DNA from: Microbacterium hydrocarbonoxydans
GTDB taxonomy: Bacteria > Actinomycetota > Actinomycetes > Actinomycetales > Microbacteriaceae
Direction: 5' to 3'
Length of the DNA stretch: 64,000 nucleotides
Assembly: GCF_900105205.1 (NCBI RefSeq)
Contig: NZ_FNSQ01000005.1
Span: 2,542,001-2,606,000, forward strand
Position numbers and translations under genes: made by a program. Positions 8,663-16,922 of the stretch are shown piece after piece (the stretch's first letter is position 1; every line of letters starts with the position of its first letter). The notes under the pieces were generated by a model that ran no database searches, was not told the origin of the DNA, and saw only the letters and a list, made by a program, of their open reading frames with translations.

Positions 8663-9475
8663 TCAGCAGGGCGCGACCGCGTAGCGACGCACCCGCAGCG
8701 ACGGGTTGACCGCCCGCACCCGCTCGATGGCGGCGCGTTCGACGGCTGCCACGGCGATGCCCTCGGCGGTCCCGACTCCCGCCAGCACGACACCCTGCGG
8801 GTCGACGATCTGCGAGTGGCCCACCCCGATCGGCGTGGGATGGTCAGCGGCGATCACGTACGTGGTGTTCTCGATCGCGCGCGCGGCGAGCAGGGTGGTC
8901 CAGTGAAGCTCCTTGAGCGGACCTCGCACCCATTCGGCCGGCACCACGAGAGCATCTGCTCCGGCGTCGACGAGCGTGCGCGCCACCTCGGGGAAGCGCA
9001 GGTCGTAGCACGTCATCAGCCCGAAGCGGATGCCGGCGAGATCGAAGGTCGCGGCGCCCAGCTCCCCTGCCTCGATCCAGTCGGACTCGGTCTGCCCGAA
9101 GGCGTCGTACAGATGCTGCTTGCGGTATGTCGCGAGGATCCCGTCGCCGCGCACCGCAACGAGGGTGTTGCGCACGTGCTCGGAGTCCGTGGCCCTCTCG
9201 ACGAGGCCGGCCACGATCACGACGCCGTGATCGGCCGCGAGCGCCGTGAGCGTCGAGACGAAGTCGCCATCGAGGGTCTCCGCATTCTCCGCGAGCGTCT
9301 CATCCATCGGGTCCACGAAGTAGCTCGAGTACTCGGGGAACACGATCAACCGGGCTCCCCGTGCTGCCGACTCGGCGGTGAGCCGCGCGATGCGCTCCCG
9401 GTTATCCGCGCGTGATGCCGTCGGCGCGAACTGGCAGACGGCGACGGGAACGGCGGCGGATGGGGTCTCGGTCAT
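8663..9475 (-). CDS. carbon-nitrogen hydrolase (nitrilase superfamily)
   Basis: This protein of about 270 residues has the Glu-Lys-Cys triad of the nitrilase superfamily: Glu48 in VFPEYSS, Lys119 in TYRKQHLYD and Cys156 in TCYDLRFPE. These enzymes cleave amide C-N bonds. Closest in appearance are the Nit1/Nit2-like omega-amidases (alpha-ketoglutaramate or deaminated glutathione), but the exact substrate is not readable. The ATG at 9475 is preferred because AGGAAGG lies eight bases before it; ATGs at 9481 and 9493 are alternatives. The gene converges with the aminotransferase at 7428-8627 across 35 bases. A functional link (transamination followed by omega-amidase) is possible but only inferred from adjacency. 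Confidence 0.88.
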   Translation of the reverse strand: MTETPSAAVPVAVCQFAPTASRADNRERIARLTAESAARGARLIVFPEYSSYFVDPMDETLAENAETLDGDFVSTLTALAADHGVVIVAGLVERATDSEHVRNTLVAVRGDGILATYRKQHLYDAFGQTESDWIEAGELGAATFDLAGIRFGLMTCYDLRFPEVARTLVDAGADALVVPAEWVRGPLKELHWTTLLAARAIENTTYVIAADHPTPIGVGHSQIVDPQGVVLAGVGTAEGIAVAAVERAAIERVRAVNPSLRVRRYAVAPC

Positions 9476-9537
9476 GCCCATATCCTTCCTCATCCGACCT
9501 GGCGCGGCCTCGATTCGCGCCCTCCTGATTCGCGTGT

Positions 9538-9548
9538 TAGGCTATAAA
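9538..9548 (+). promoter_or_regulatory. -10 elements of the tRNA-fMet promoter
   Basis: Two overlapping -10-like hexamers, TAGGCT (9538-9543) and TATAAA (9543-9548), stand directly before the tRNA in an otherwise GC-rich gap. The second ends six bases before the mature 5' end. No convincing -35 hexamer is visible. Confidence 0.5.
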
Positions 9549-9554
9549 ACGTGC

Positions 9555-9628
9555 CGCGGGGTGGAGCAGTTCGGTAGCTCGCCGGGCTCATAACCCGGAG
9601 GTCGCAGGTTCAAATCCTGTCCCCGCAA
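9555..9628 (+). tRNA. initiator tRNA-fMet (CAT)
   Basis: A 74-base cloverleaf is readable. The acceptor stem is CGCGGGG/CCCCGCA with discriminator A. The D-arm follows, then an anticodon arm GCCGGG-CTCATAA-CCCGGA with anticodon CAT, and a T-arm with GTTCAAATC. Position 1 is C and position 72 is A, a mismatch that is the hallmark of bacterial initiator tRNA, and the anticodon stem is GC-rich as initiators require. CCA is not encoded. A strong hairpin (9646-9684) follows. Confidence 0.97.
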
Positions 9629-9645
9629 CGAGAATGCGACACAAG

Positions 9646-9684
9646 AAAGGCCCCTGGTCGGAGAGATCCTGATCAGGGGCCTTT
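9646..9684 (+). terminator. terminator after tRNA-fMet
   Basis: The arms aaaggcccctg (9646-9656) and caggggccttt (9674-9684) pair perfectly around a 17-base loop, 18 bases after the tRNA. The rest of the gap from 9629 to 9833 shows nothing else I can name. Confidence 0.8.
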
Positions 9685-9833
9685 CGCATGCGCCCGCGCG
9701 GCGCCCGTTGCGTGCGGCGTCAGCGAGAGGTGCGACCGAGTCGCCCGCGCATCCTCTGGCTAGACTGTCCCACCGAACAGCCGCGCCACTTGCGAAGGTG
9801 CGAGCGGCAGCATCCGTGAGGGGGAGCTCCACC

Positions 9834-10424
9834 ATGACGCAGACACCAGACGCCGCCACAGCGGACCGTGGCGCGTTCACATCCCGCCCATCGCGGCGGG
9901 CGACCATCGGCCTCTGGATCGGTGCGGCGGCGCTGCTCCTCTCCGCAGGGCTGATCGTGCAGTTCCTGCCCGTCCCTGCGCTGCTCGTCGCCGCCGCAGC
10001 CGCTGCGCTCGTTGCGGGCACCGCTGTGGTCCTCGGCGTACGAGGTCGGCGCTCCTCGGTGCCGCGCACGGGCACCGCGGCCCTCCTCGTCGCAGCGACC
10101 GCACTCATCGTCGATGTCATCCTCATCGTCGTGATCGCCGTCGGCGCGCTCGGAGGCAGCGGACTCAGCCAGGTCGAGGTGCGAGCCACGGGCGGCCCCG
10201 TCTTCACCGTGTCCTACGCGGACGACGCCCAGTCGTACGACGAGGAGTGGTCCGACAGCGGCTGGAAGCAGTACACGACCACGGGTGATACGGCGGAGAT
10301 CACCGTGACCGCTTCGGACGATGACGCGGTCGCGACGGTGAGCTGCGAGATCCTGTGGAACGGCGAGTCGGTCGTGGAGCAGAGCGGCGTCGGCTCCGTC
10401 ACCTGCCGCTACGACGCGAACTGA
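9834..10424 (+). CDS. membrane protein with extracytoplasmic MmpS-like domain
   Basis: This 196-residue protein has three hydrophobic segments (about 24-45, 49-69 and 82-107) and a C-terminal exported domain of about 85 residues. That domain is rich in beta-forming stretches and has two cysteines (in VSCEI and VTCRYD) and a WKQYTTTGDTAEITV pattern. This resembles the small immunoglobulin-like MmpS/DUF-type domains of actinobacterial membrane proteins. The likeness is by eye and the function is unknown. The ATG at 9834 is chosen because GGGGGAG lies just upstream; an open frame extends further back but would run into the tRNA terminator region. The gene stands alone between the tRNA and a convergent kinase-like gene. 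Confidence 0.7.
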   Translation: MTQTPDAATADRGAFTSRPSRRATIGLWIGAAALLLSAGLIVQFLPVPALLVAAAAAALVAGTAVVLGVRGRRSSVPRTGTAALLVAATALIVDVILIVVIAVGALGGSGLSQVEVRATGGPVFTVSYADDAQSYDEEWSDSGWKQYTTTGDTAEITVTASDDDAVATVSCEILWNGESVVEQSGVGSVTCRYDAN

Positions 10425-10487
10425 TCGGGCCGCCCCTCCGCAGCCGATCTCCCCGACGGCGAGAGACCGTGTCCGAGGCGACGGTCC

Positions 10488-11150
10488 TCAGCTGCCGCCC
10501 CTGTCGATCACGGGGTGCTCCAGGTCTGCGTAGTCGACGAGGATCGTCGCGCGCTCCGCGGGCCGACACTCGCGGAGGTACAGTCGCTGGCCGCCGACGT
10601 ATCGAGCATTCTCCTCGGCGTCGGGGTCCGGAGAGGATTCGTCTCGCACAGCCATCCGCGGGACGGACACGTCGAAAGGCACATCGAGGAAGATCGTCGC
10701 GTCCCAGACCTCGCGGAGCTCAGGCCTGTGCAGGAAGATGCCGTCCACGAGCAGGATCACTCCCCGCGGTACCGGATGCCGGGGACCGGTGAGGACCGCA
10801 TCCGTCTCGACATCGTGAGCGGCGGACAGATACGTTCCCGTCCCGGCTCGGAAGGGGGCCACCACCTCGTGAAGGAATCGGTCGTAGTCGTACGAGTCGC
10901 GCCAGAAGCCCTCGGCAGACCCGCGGCCCCGCCGATATCGATGCTCGCGCTGATGGTGGAAGCCGTCGATGCTCACTCGCTCGACGCGATCGGACTCGCA
11001 CAGGACGACGGCCAGGTCATCGGCCAGACGCGTCTTCCCCGCGCCGTCGACCCCGTCCACCCCGACGATCACGGAAGCGCCGGGGGTGGGTCGCGGGATG
11101 CTGCGAGCCAGCGCCGACAGGAAGAGGGATCGTGCCGTCGACTGGGTCAT
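10488..11150 (-). CDS. uridine kinase-like P-loop NTPase
   Basis: This 220-residue cytoplasmic protein has a Walker A loop GVDGVDGAGKT (30-40), the SIDGFHH motif of the uridine kinase/phosphoribulokinase family and the lid-side stretch LVDGIFLHRPELREVWD. This family phosphorylates nucleosides or small sugar alcohols with ATP. The substrate is not clear: actinobacterial members of this branch are usually annotated only as uridine kinase family. The ATG at 11150 is preceded by GGAG at a suitable distance. It lies downstream of the large UPF0182 gene, but a strong hairpin (11174-11205) separates them, so it probably has its own promoter. Confidence 0.85.
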   Translation of the reverse strand: MTQSTARSLFLSALARSIPRPTPGASVIVGVDGVDGAGKTRLADDLAVVLCESDRVERVSIDGFHHQREHRYRRGRGSAEGFWRDSYDYDRFLHEVVAPFRAGTGTYLSAAHDVETDAVLTGPRHPVPRGVILLVDGIFLHRPELREVWDATIFLDVPFDVSVPRMAVRDESSPDPDAEENARYVGGQRLYLRECRPAERATILVDYADLEHPVIDRGGS

Positions 11151-11173
11151 GCGGATCTCCGGTGGATGGATGC

Positions 11174-11205
11174 AGAATGGGCGCCCCCGAAGGGGCGCCC
11201 ATTCT
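11174..11205 (-). terminator. terminator after the UPF0182 gene
   Basis: The arms agaatgggcgcccc (11174-11187) and ggggcgcccattct (11192-11205) form a perfect 14-bp stem with a four-base loop, 19 bases past the stop of the large minus-strand membrane-protein gene. Confidence 0.85.
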
Positions 11206-11223
11206 CGTGGTGTCGCAGCGGGA

Positions 11224-14118
11224 TCACTCCCCCGCTGCGGACTCCAGTTCGAGCAGAGTGTTGACCGCGTCCGTGAGGCGCTTGTCCGCCTCGGCGAACG
11301 CCTCGAGGTCACCGGCCTTCAAGGCGGTCTCCCGGTCGGTGAGCGCCTGCTGAGCGGCGGCCAGGGCTTCCGCCTGGGCGTCGGTCGGCTCGGTGGGCTC
11401 GGTCGGCACCTCGCCCGTGTCGGGATCGGGCTCCGTCGGCTCCACCTCGTCGTCGCCGCCGGTCGCACCCGCGTCACCGCCGAAGAGGGTGTCGAGGGCC
11501 TCGGTCAGAGTGTCCTCGAACGCCACCTTGTCTCCGAACGCCACGAGAACCTTCTGCAGACGCGGGAGCTTCGTGCCCTCGGACGACTGCACGTAGACCG
11601 GCTGCACGTAGAGCAGACCGCCACCGACCGGCAGGGTCAGCAGGTTCCCGTACAGGACCTCCGACTCTCCCTGCTGCAGCAGGTTGAGCTGCGGCACCAC
11701 GGCCGTGTCCGAGTTGTAGGTGTTCTGCACCTGACCTGGACCTGGGACCGTCGTATCCGTGTCGATCTCGAGCATCCTGAGCTGCCCGTATCCCTCCGCC
11801 TTCACGCCGGCCTCTGAGCCGGCATCCGAGTCGACGGCGAGGTAGCCCATCAGCACGTCGCGGTTGCTGCCGCCCTGCGCCGACGGGATGAACGTCGAGA
11901 ACATCGAGAACCGCGGCGAATCCTGCCCCGGCATCTGCATCGTCAGGTAGTACGGCGGCTGCAGCACCGCATCGCTGCGCGGGTCGTTCGGGGTCTGCCA
12001 GCGGTTGTCCTGCTGGGCGAACGATCCGGCGGTGTCGATGTGGTAGGTGCCGAGCACGTCGCGCTGCACCTTGAACAGGTCGGTCGGGTAGCGGACGTGG
12101 CTCATCAGATCGCCCGACATCTCGCTGACCGGCTTGAGCGTCGACGGGTAGATCTTCTGCCACGTCTGCAGCACCGGATCCTCCGCATCCCAGGCGTACA
12201 GGGTCACGGAGCCGTCGTATGCGTCGACCGTCGCCTTGACCGAGTTGCGGATGTAGTTGATCTCGTCGATGGCCAGCGTCGGCGACGGCACGTTCGAGTC
12301 GGCGATCGCGTCGGACAGGCTCACGCTCGTCGAGTACGGGTACGTCGAGCTCGTGGTGTATCCGTCGATGATCCAGACGATCTTGCCGTCCACGACGCTC
12401 GGGTACGGGTCGCTGTCGAGCTCGAGGTACGGGGCCACCTTCTGCACGCGCGTCTTCGGGTTGCGGTCGTACAGGATCTGCGAGTCGTCGTTCACAAGGT
12501 TCGAGAACAGGATCTGCTCGGACTGGAACTTCAGCGCGTACAGCAGCTTGGTGAAGGTGTTGCCGATCTTCGGTCCGCCGTCGCCCTCGAAGGTCGTCTT
12601 CGTCTCGTTGGAGCCGTCCTTGCCGCGCGGGTAGTCGATCTCGACCGGGTCGGCACCGTCGGGACCGCCGACGATCGAGTACTCGGGCGAGGTCTCGCCG
12701 AAGTAGACGCGGGGCTCGAACTTCTCGCCGTCGGTGAGGAATCCGGACGACGGGATGCCGCGCTCGAGGAACACCGGCTCTCCGTCGCTGGTGCGCTGGT
12801 TGCCTGCGGCGGCGACGAGGCCGTAGCCGTGCGTGTAGACCGCCACGCGGTTGTTCCAGTTGGTGACGTCGACGCCATCCATGTCGAGGTCGCGCACCGA
12901 CACCACGGTGTCCTGCATGACGCCGTCGATCTCGTAGCGGTCGACGTCGAGGTTCTCCTGGAACTGGTAGTAACCGCGGTACTGCTCGAGCTGGCGGACG
13001 GCCGGGCTGATGACGGCGGGGTCGACGATGCGGATGGATGCCGTGGTCTCGGCATCCTCGCGCAGCTGCCCTGCCTCGGCATCCGTCTCGGCCTCGAACG
13101 GCGTGGTCTCGAGGTCGGCGACCCCGTACGCCTCCTTCGTGCCGTCGATGTTCTTCTGGTAGAACTCCGCCTGGTAGGCGTTCTGGTTCGGGCGCACCTG
13201 GAAGGTGGTCACCGCCCACGGGAAGCCGACGCCGACGACGAGCGATGCGACGATCAGCAGCGCGGTCGCGGCGAGCGGGAAGCGCCACCGGCCGATGACG
13301 GCCGTGACGAAGAAGAGGATCGCGACGATCGCGGCGATGATCGTGAGGATCGCGAGACCGGGGATCGTGGCGTTGACCCCGGTGTACGCCGGTCCGACGA
13401 TCCTGTCGTCCTGGGCGACCAGGGTCTTGTAGCGGTCGAGCCAGAGGCTCGCCGCCTGCACCAGGAGGTAGAGCCCCGCGATGACCGCGAGCTGGATGCG
13501 TGCCGGCTTCGAGATGCGCAGCTCGCCCTGGCCGATGCGGACCGAGCCGTACAGGTACGACACGAGCGCCGTCACGATGAGCGTGAGCAGCAGCACCGCC
13601 GATACGAAGGCGAGCAGGATCGAGTAGAACGGCATGGCGAACATGTAGAAGCCCGTGTCCATGCCGAACTGCGGGTCGGTGGCGTCGGTGGCGACGCCGT
13701 TCGCCCAGAGCCAGACCGTCTTCCACTGGCTCGCCGCGGAGAAGCCGGCGAAGAGCCCGAAGAAGATCGGCATGCCCCACATCGCCAGGCGACGCAGCGG
13801 CTCGATGACCTCCTGGTACCTGTCGAGCTGCGAGCTGAGCCGCACGTAGACGGGCCGCAGCCGGTAGGCGAGCTGGATGGCCACGAACAGCGGCACGGCC
13901 ATGCCGAGGAATCCGACGACGAACATCACCGCCGTGGCGAACCATTGGGTGGTGAGCACTCCCGCGAAGCCCACCTGGTCGAACCAGAGGAATTCGGTGT
14001 AGAGCGACGCGAAGACGAAGAAGACGGCGATCAGCGCGGCGATGATCGCCAACGAGATGCCGAAGATTCGTCGCGAGGTTCGAGGAGTGGCCGGGTTCGG
14101 TGCGGAAGTCGAGGTCAC
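11224..14118 (-). CDS. UPF0182 family large membrane protein
   Basis: This 964-residue protein belongs to UPF0182 (PF03699), a family found throughout Actinobacteria with unknown biochemical role. Seven membrane segments lie in the first 310 residues, starting with IFGISLAIIAALIAVFFVF. A large extracytoplasmic domain follows with typical stretches such as LFKVQRDVLGTYH and LPLTPV-like beta regions, and the tail (about 895-964) is rich in Glu, Thr, Pro and Ala. The start is GTG at 14118, supported by a -10-like TAGGAT (14125-14130) six bases upstream. In mycobacteria the same gene (Rv3193c) also lies beside the PDZ protease and the DUF2342 gene, so the neighbourhood is conserved. Confidence 0.94.
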   Translation of the reverse strand: MTSTSAPNPATPRTSRRIFGISLAIIAALIAVFFVFASLYTEFLWFDQVGFAGVLTTQWFATAVMFVVGFLGMAVPLFVAIQLAYRLRPVYVRLSSQLDRYQEVIEPLRRLAMWGMPIFFGLFAGFSAASQWKTVWLWANGVATDATDPQFGMDTGFYMFAMPFYSILLAFVSAVLLLTLIVTALVSYLYGSVRIGQGELRISKPARIQLAVIAGLYLLVQAASLWLDRYKTLVAQDDRIVGPAYTGVNATIPGLAILTIIAAIVAILFFVTAVIGRWRFPLAATALLIVASLVVGVGFPWAVTTFQVRPNQNAYQAEFYQKNIDGTKEAYGVADLETTPFEAETDAEAGQLREDAETTASIRIVDPAVISPAVRQLEQYRGYYQFQENLDVDRYEIDGVMQDTVVSVRDLDMDGVDVTNWNNRVAVYTHGYGLVAAAGNQRTSDGEPVFLERGIPSSGFLTDGEKFEPRVYFGETSPEYSIVGGPDGADPVEIDYPRGKDGSNETKTTFEGDGGPKIGNTFTKLLYALKFQSEQILFSNLVNDDSQILYDRNPKTRVQKVAPYLELDSDPYPSVVDGKIVWIIDGYTTSSTYPYSTSVSLSDAIADSNVPSPTLAIDEINYIRNSVKATVDAYDGSVTLYAWDAEDPVLQTWQKIYPSTLKPVSEMSGDLMSHVRYPTDLFKVQRDVLGTYHIDTAGSFAQQDNRWQTPNDPRSDAVLQPPYYLTMQMPGQDSPRFSMFSTFIPSAQGGSNRDVLMGYLAVDSDAGSEAGVKAEGYGQLRMLEIDTDTTVPGPGQVQNTYNSDTAVVPQLNLLQQGESEVLYGNLLTLPVGGGLLYVQPVYVQSSEGTKLPRLQKVLVAFGDKVAFEDTLTEALDTLFGGDAGATGGDDEVEPTEPDPDTGEVPTEPTEPTDAQAEALAAAQQALTDRETALKAGDLEAFAEADKRLTDAVNTLLELESAAGE

Positions 14119-14164
14119 CCTTCCATCCTAGGCTCGCCTTACTGTGCTGCGGCTGTCATCCCCG

Positions 14165-15259
14165 TCACGGGGAGGTCACGACGTCGCAGGACGGGAGCGA
14201 ATCGACGTCGCCCCCCTCGGCGATGACATCCAGCGCCGCGAGGGATTCCTCGAGCGTCCCGGTGCTGATGACCGTGAGTCCGTCGGGCACGTGCCCGACC
14301 ACCTCGTCGCAGTTCGTCGTGGGGGCGAGGAAGTACTCGGCCCCCGCGTCGCGGGCGCCGTAGAGCTTCTGACGGATGCCGCCGATCGGCCCGACCGTGC
14401 CGTCGGCCTCGATCGTGCCGGTGCCTGCGACGTTCTCTCCGCCGTTGAGCTCCCCCTCGGTGAGGGTGTCGATGATGCCGAGGGCGAACATCATGCCCGC
14501 GCTCGGACCGCCGACGTTGTCGAGCTGTAGCGTGACGTCGATCTCGAAGTCGTAGTCGGTACGCAGAGTCACCCCGATGAGCCACGTGGTCGCATCGCCG
14601 TCGATCTGCTTCTCGGGCGTGACCTCGACGACCTTCTCCTCGCCGACCCGCTGCACGGTCAGCTCGACGGGGTCGCCGCCGGCATCCTGGATCGCCTGGC
14701 GCAGCTGCTTCGCCGACGTCACCGCTGTGCCGTCGATCGCGGTGATGACGTCCTCCGCCTCGATGCTGCCCTCGGCGGGTGCGTCCTCGACGACCTCCTG
14801 GACCACCACGGCCGCACCGGTGTCGTAGCCCAGCTCGCCGAGAGCCGCAGCCGTCGCCTCGTGCTGGGAGTCGACCATCAGGGTCGCGTTGCGCTCATCG
14901 CGCTGCTCCGTGGTCACGCCCTCGGGGAACACCGACTCGAGCGGCACGACCGCTCGGGACGAGTCCATCCAGGCCAGCGCGAGCTCGAACCAGCTCGGCG
15001 TGCGCTCGCGGTTGCCCACGACCTGCACGGTGGTGAGGTCGAGCGAGCCGGCGGTCTCGAACGTCTCCGCACCTTCGACCTGGATCAGAGGCACCTGCTC
15101 GCCCTCGGGTCCGGCAGCCGTGCCGAGGGTGTCGTACACGGGACCCGGTCGCTGGATGACGTAGGGCGTGGGGAGGAAGGTCAGCACGACGAGCGCGATC
15201 AGCGCCACGATCAGCGACCAGACTCCCAGTCCGAGCTTCACAGACCGGGTTCGGTCCAC
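14165..15259 (-). CDS. PDZ-domain Lon-like serine protease (YlbL type)
   Basis: This 364-residue protein has an N-terminal membrane anchor (about 12-31), a PDZ domain (about 135-215) and a C-terminal Lon-type S16 peptidase domain with a Ser-Lys dyad: Ser253 in GGPSAGMMFAL and Lys298 in GGIRQKLYGA. Family members of the YlbL/SepM type cleave exported or membrane proteins, for example signal peptides or wall enzymes; the target here is unknown. The start is GTG at 15259 with GGAGGAAAC upstream. It is divergent from the DUF2342 gene and lies 46 bases upstream of the UPF0182 gene, an arrangement shared with mycobacteria (Rv3193c-Rv3195), which hints at a joint envelope role. Confidence 0.93.
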   Translation of the reverse strand: MDRTRSVKLGLGVWSLIVALIALVVLTFLPTPYVIQRPGPVYDTLGTAAGPEGEQVPLIQVEGAETFETAGSLDLTTVQVVGNRERTPSWFELALAWMDSSRAVVPLESVFPEGVTTEQRDERNATLMVDSQHEATAAALGELGYDTGAAVVVQEVVEDAPAEGSIEAEDVITAIDGTAVTSAKQLRQAIQDAGGDPVELTVQRVGEEKVVEVTPEKQIDGDATTWLIGVTLRTDYDFEIDVTLQLDNVGGPSAGMMFALGIIDTLTEGELNGGENVAGTGTIEADGTVGPIGGIRQKLYGARDAGAEYFLAPTTNCDEVVGHVPDGLTVISTGTLEESLAALDVIAEGGDVDSLPSCDVVTSP

Positions 15260-15376
15260 AGGTTTCCTCCGTCGTTCGCGGGCGGCGTACAGCGATCTGC
15301 CCGCGTCGGGGTCTCGGGGCCGCTCCTGTGACTAGCGTAGATGCCACGGCTTCAGACGTGCTGAGAGGCGAGCGAC

Positions 15377-16807
15377 ATGTCAGACAACGACCCCACCCCC
15401 GAGGACTTCCAGGAGTTCCTGCGACGAATGATGTCCGGCCAGGGCGCCGGCGACATCGACCCCGAGGCGCTGCAGAACGCCTTCTCGGGTATGGAGGGGA
15501 TCGAGCTCGACCCGGCGATGATGCAGACCATCATGGCGCAGCTGCAGGGAGCGTTCGGCGGGGATCCGTGGGAGAACGCGCTGCGGCAGGCGCTGCACAT
15601 CGCGAACCGCGACGGCCTCGGCATCACCGACGGCTCGCGCACCTCGCTCGTCGACTCGTTCGCCCTCGCCGACCTCTGGCTGAGTGAGGCGACCACCATC
15701 TCCGAACTCGCGGAGGCGCCCAGAGCCATGACGCGCGGCGAGTGGGTCGAGGCCACGCTGCCCGTGTGGCAGGAGATCGCGGGGCCCGTCTCGACGAGCA
15801 TCGCCGATGCGCTCACGAGCGCCCTCGACACTCAGGTGCCTGAAGAGATGCGCGGCGTCGTGCAGGGAGCGGGAAAGCTCATGCGGGGCCTCGGCGGCTC
15901 CGTCTTCGCCGCGCAGTTCGGCCAGGTGCTCGGCAACCTCTCGCTCGAGGTCGTGTCGGGCGGCGACGTAGGCATCCCCGTGCTCCCAGCGGGCACGGCG
16001 GCCGTGATCCCGCAGAACCTCACCGCCTTCGGCGAGGGACTCGAGATCCCCGAGGACCAGATCACCCTCTACCTCGCGACGCGCGAGCTGGCGTACGCGC
16101 GGCTGTACCGGCACGCCAAGTGGCTGCATCTGCATGTCATGGCGCAGATCACCGACTTCGCCCGCGGAGTGACGGTCGACGTCGACGCGCTCGAAGACGT
16201 CGCGAGCAGGCTCGACCCCTCCAACCCGGAGGAGTTGCGTGCGGCCATCGAGGGCGGCGCCCTGCTCCCGGCCCAGACGGATGCGCAGCGCGATGCCCTC
16301 GCCCGGCTCGAGAACCTGGTCGCGACGATCGACGGCTGGGTCGACGTGGTCACCGCACAGGCGACCTCCCGTCTGCCGGACGGGGCGCGGATCGCAGAGG
16401 CTGCCCGGCGCCGTCGCGCCGTGGGCGGTCCCGCCGAGGACGCCCTCGGCGCCCTCGTCGGACTCAAGCTCCGACCGCGGCGACTGCGTGAGGCCTCCGC
16501 GATGTGGCAGGCGGTCACCGACGCTGTGGGCATCGAGGGACGCGACTCCCTCTGGGACTACCCCGACCTCATGCCCACGTCGGACGACATCGACGACCCG
16601 ACAGCGCTCGTCGCGCGCCTGCAGGCCTCCGCACGGGGCGAGCAGCCCGTCGCCGACGAGTTCGATGAGGCCCTCGCCCGACTGCTCGACGGTGACGACT
16701 TCTCGGGTGAGCAGGCAGACGGCTCCGGAGAGAGCGCCGAGGGACCGCTCGACGCGGATGACGACAGCGAGGGCGACAGCGGGACCGGTGGCGACCGACC
16801 GGTGTGA
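15377..16807 (+). CDS. DUF2342 / Zincin_2 family protein (putative metalloprotease fold)
   Basis: This 476-residue cytoplasmic protein matches the actinobacterial DUF2342 family, usually named zinc-dependent metalloprotease. Its N-terminal Met-rich helix region (FLRRMMSGQG), the long helical middle and the block LYLATRELAYARLYRHAKWL are characteristic. The position of the usual HExxH is occupied by RELAY (236-240), so the classical zinc motif is not present and activity is doubtful. The C-terminus ends in an acidic Gly/Ser tail. A -10-like TAGCGT (15332-15337) lies 33 bases before the gene, and the ATG at 15377 has GAGAGGCGAG in front. It is transcribed away from the PDZ protease gene, as in mycobacteria. 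Confidence 0.85.
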   Translation: MSDNDPTPEDFQEFLRRMMSGQGAGDIDPEALQNAFSGMEGIELDPAMMQTIMAQLQGAFGGDPWENALRQALHIANRDGLGITDGSRTSLVDSFALADLWLSEATTISELAEAPRAMTRGEWVEATLPVWQEIAGPVSTSIADALTSALDTQVPEEMRGVVQGAGKLMRGLGGSVFAAQFGQVLGNLSLEVVSGGDVGIPVLPAGTAAVIPQNLTAFGEGLEIPEDQITLYLATRELAYARLYRHAKWLHLHVMAQITDFARGVTVDVDALEDVASRLDPSNPEELRAAIEGGALLPAQTDAQRDALARLENLVATIDGWVDVVTAQATSRLPDGARIAEAARRRRAVGGPAEDALGALVGLKLRPRRLREASAMWQAVTDAVGIEGRDSLWDYPDLMPTSDDIDDPTALVARLQASARGEQPVADEFDEALARLLDGDDFSGEQADGSGESAEGPLDADDDSEGDSGTGGDRPV

Positions 16808-16922
16808 CCGTCCGGCGTGACCCGGGCGCACTCTTCCTCCACAGGGGTGCGACCGGCCGCGACTTCTCCACGGATGGTTTGTACAGCGCCATCCGGCCTC
16901 CGCAAGTCCGCAGAATCGGTGG

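Noticed and set aside
9505-9534. Repeated gattcgcg (9512-9519 and 9527-9534) before tRNA-fMet
   Set aside because: Two short copies 15 bases apart can occur by chance in this base composition, and no regulator or second similar site supports a function.
11474-13945. An 823-codon open frame on the minus strand, out of frame with UPF0182
   Set aside because: It shares the strand but not the frame of a clearly real membrane-protein gene and is almost wholly Arg/Pro/Gly-rich.
12040-14226. A 728-codon open frame opposite the UPF0182 gene
   Set aside because: Same cause: codon-position GC bias leaves antisense frames open. Its composition (Arg/Val/Asp/Glu-rich) is typical of shadows.
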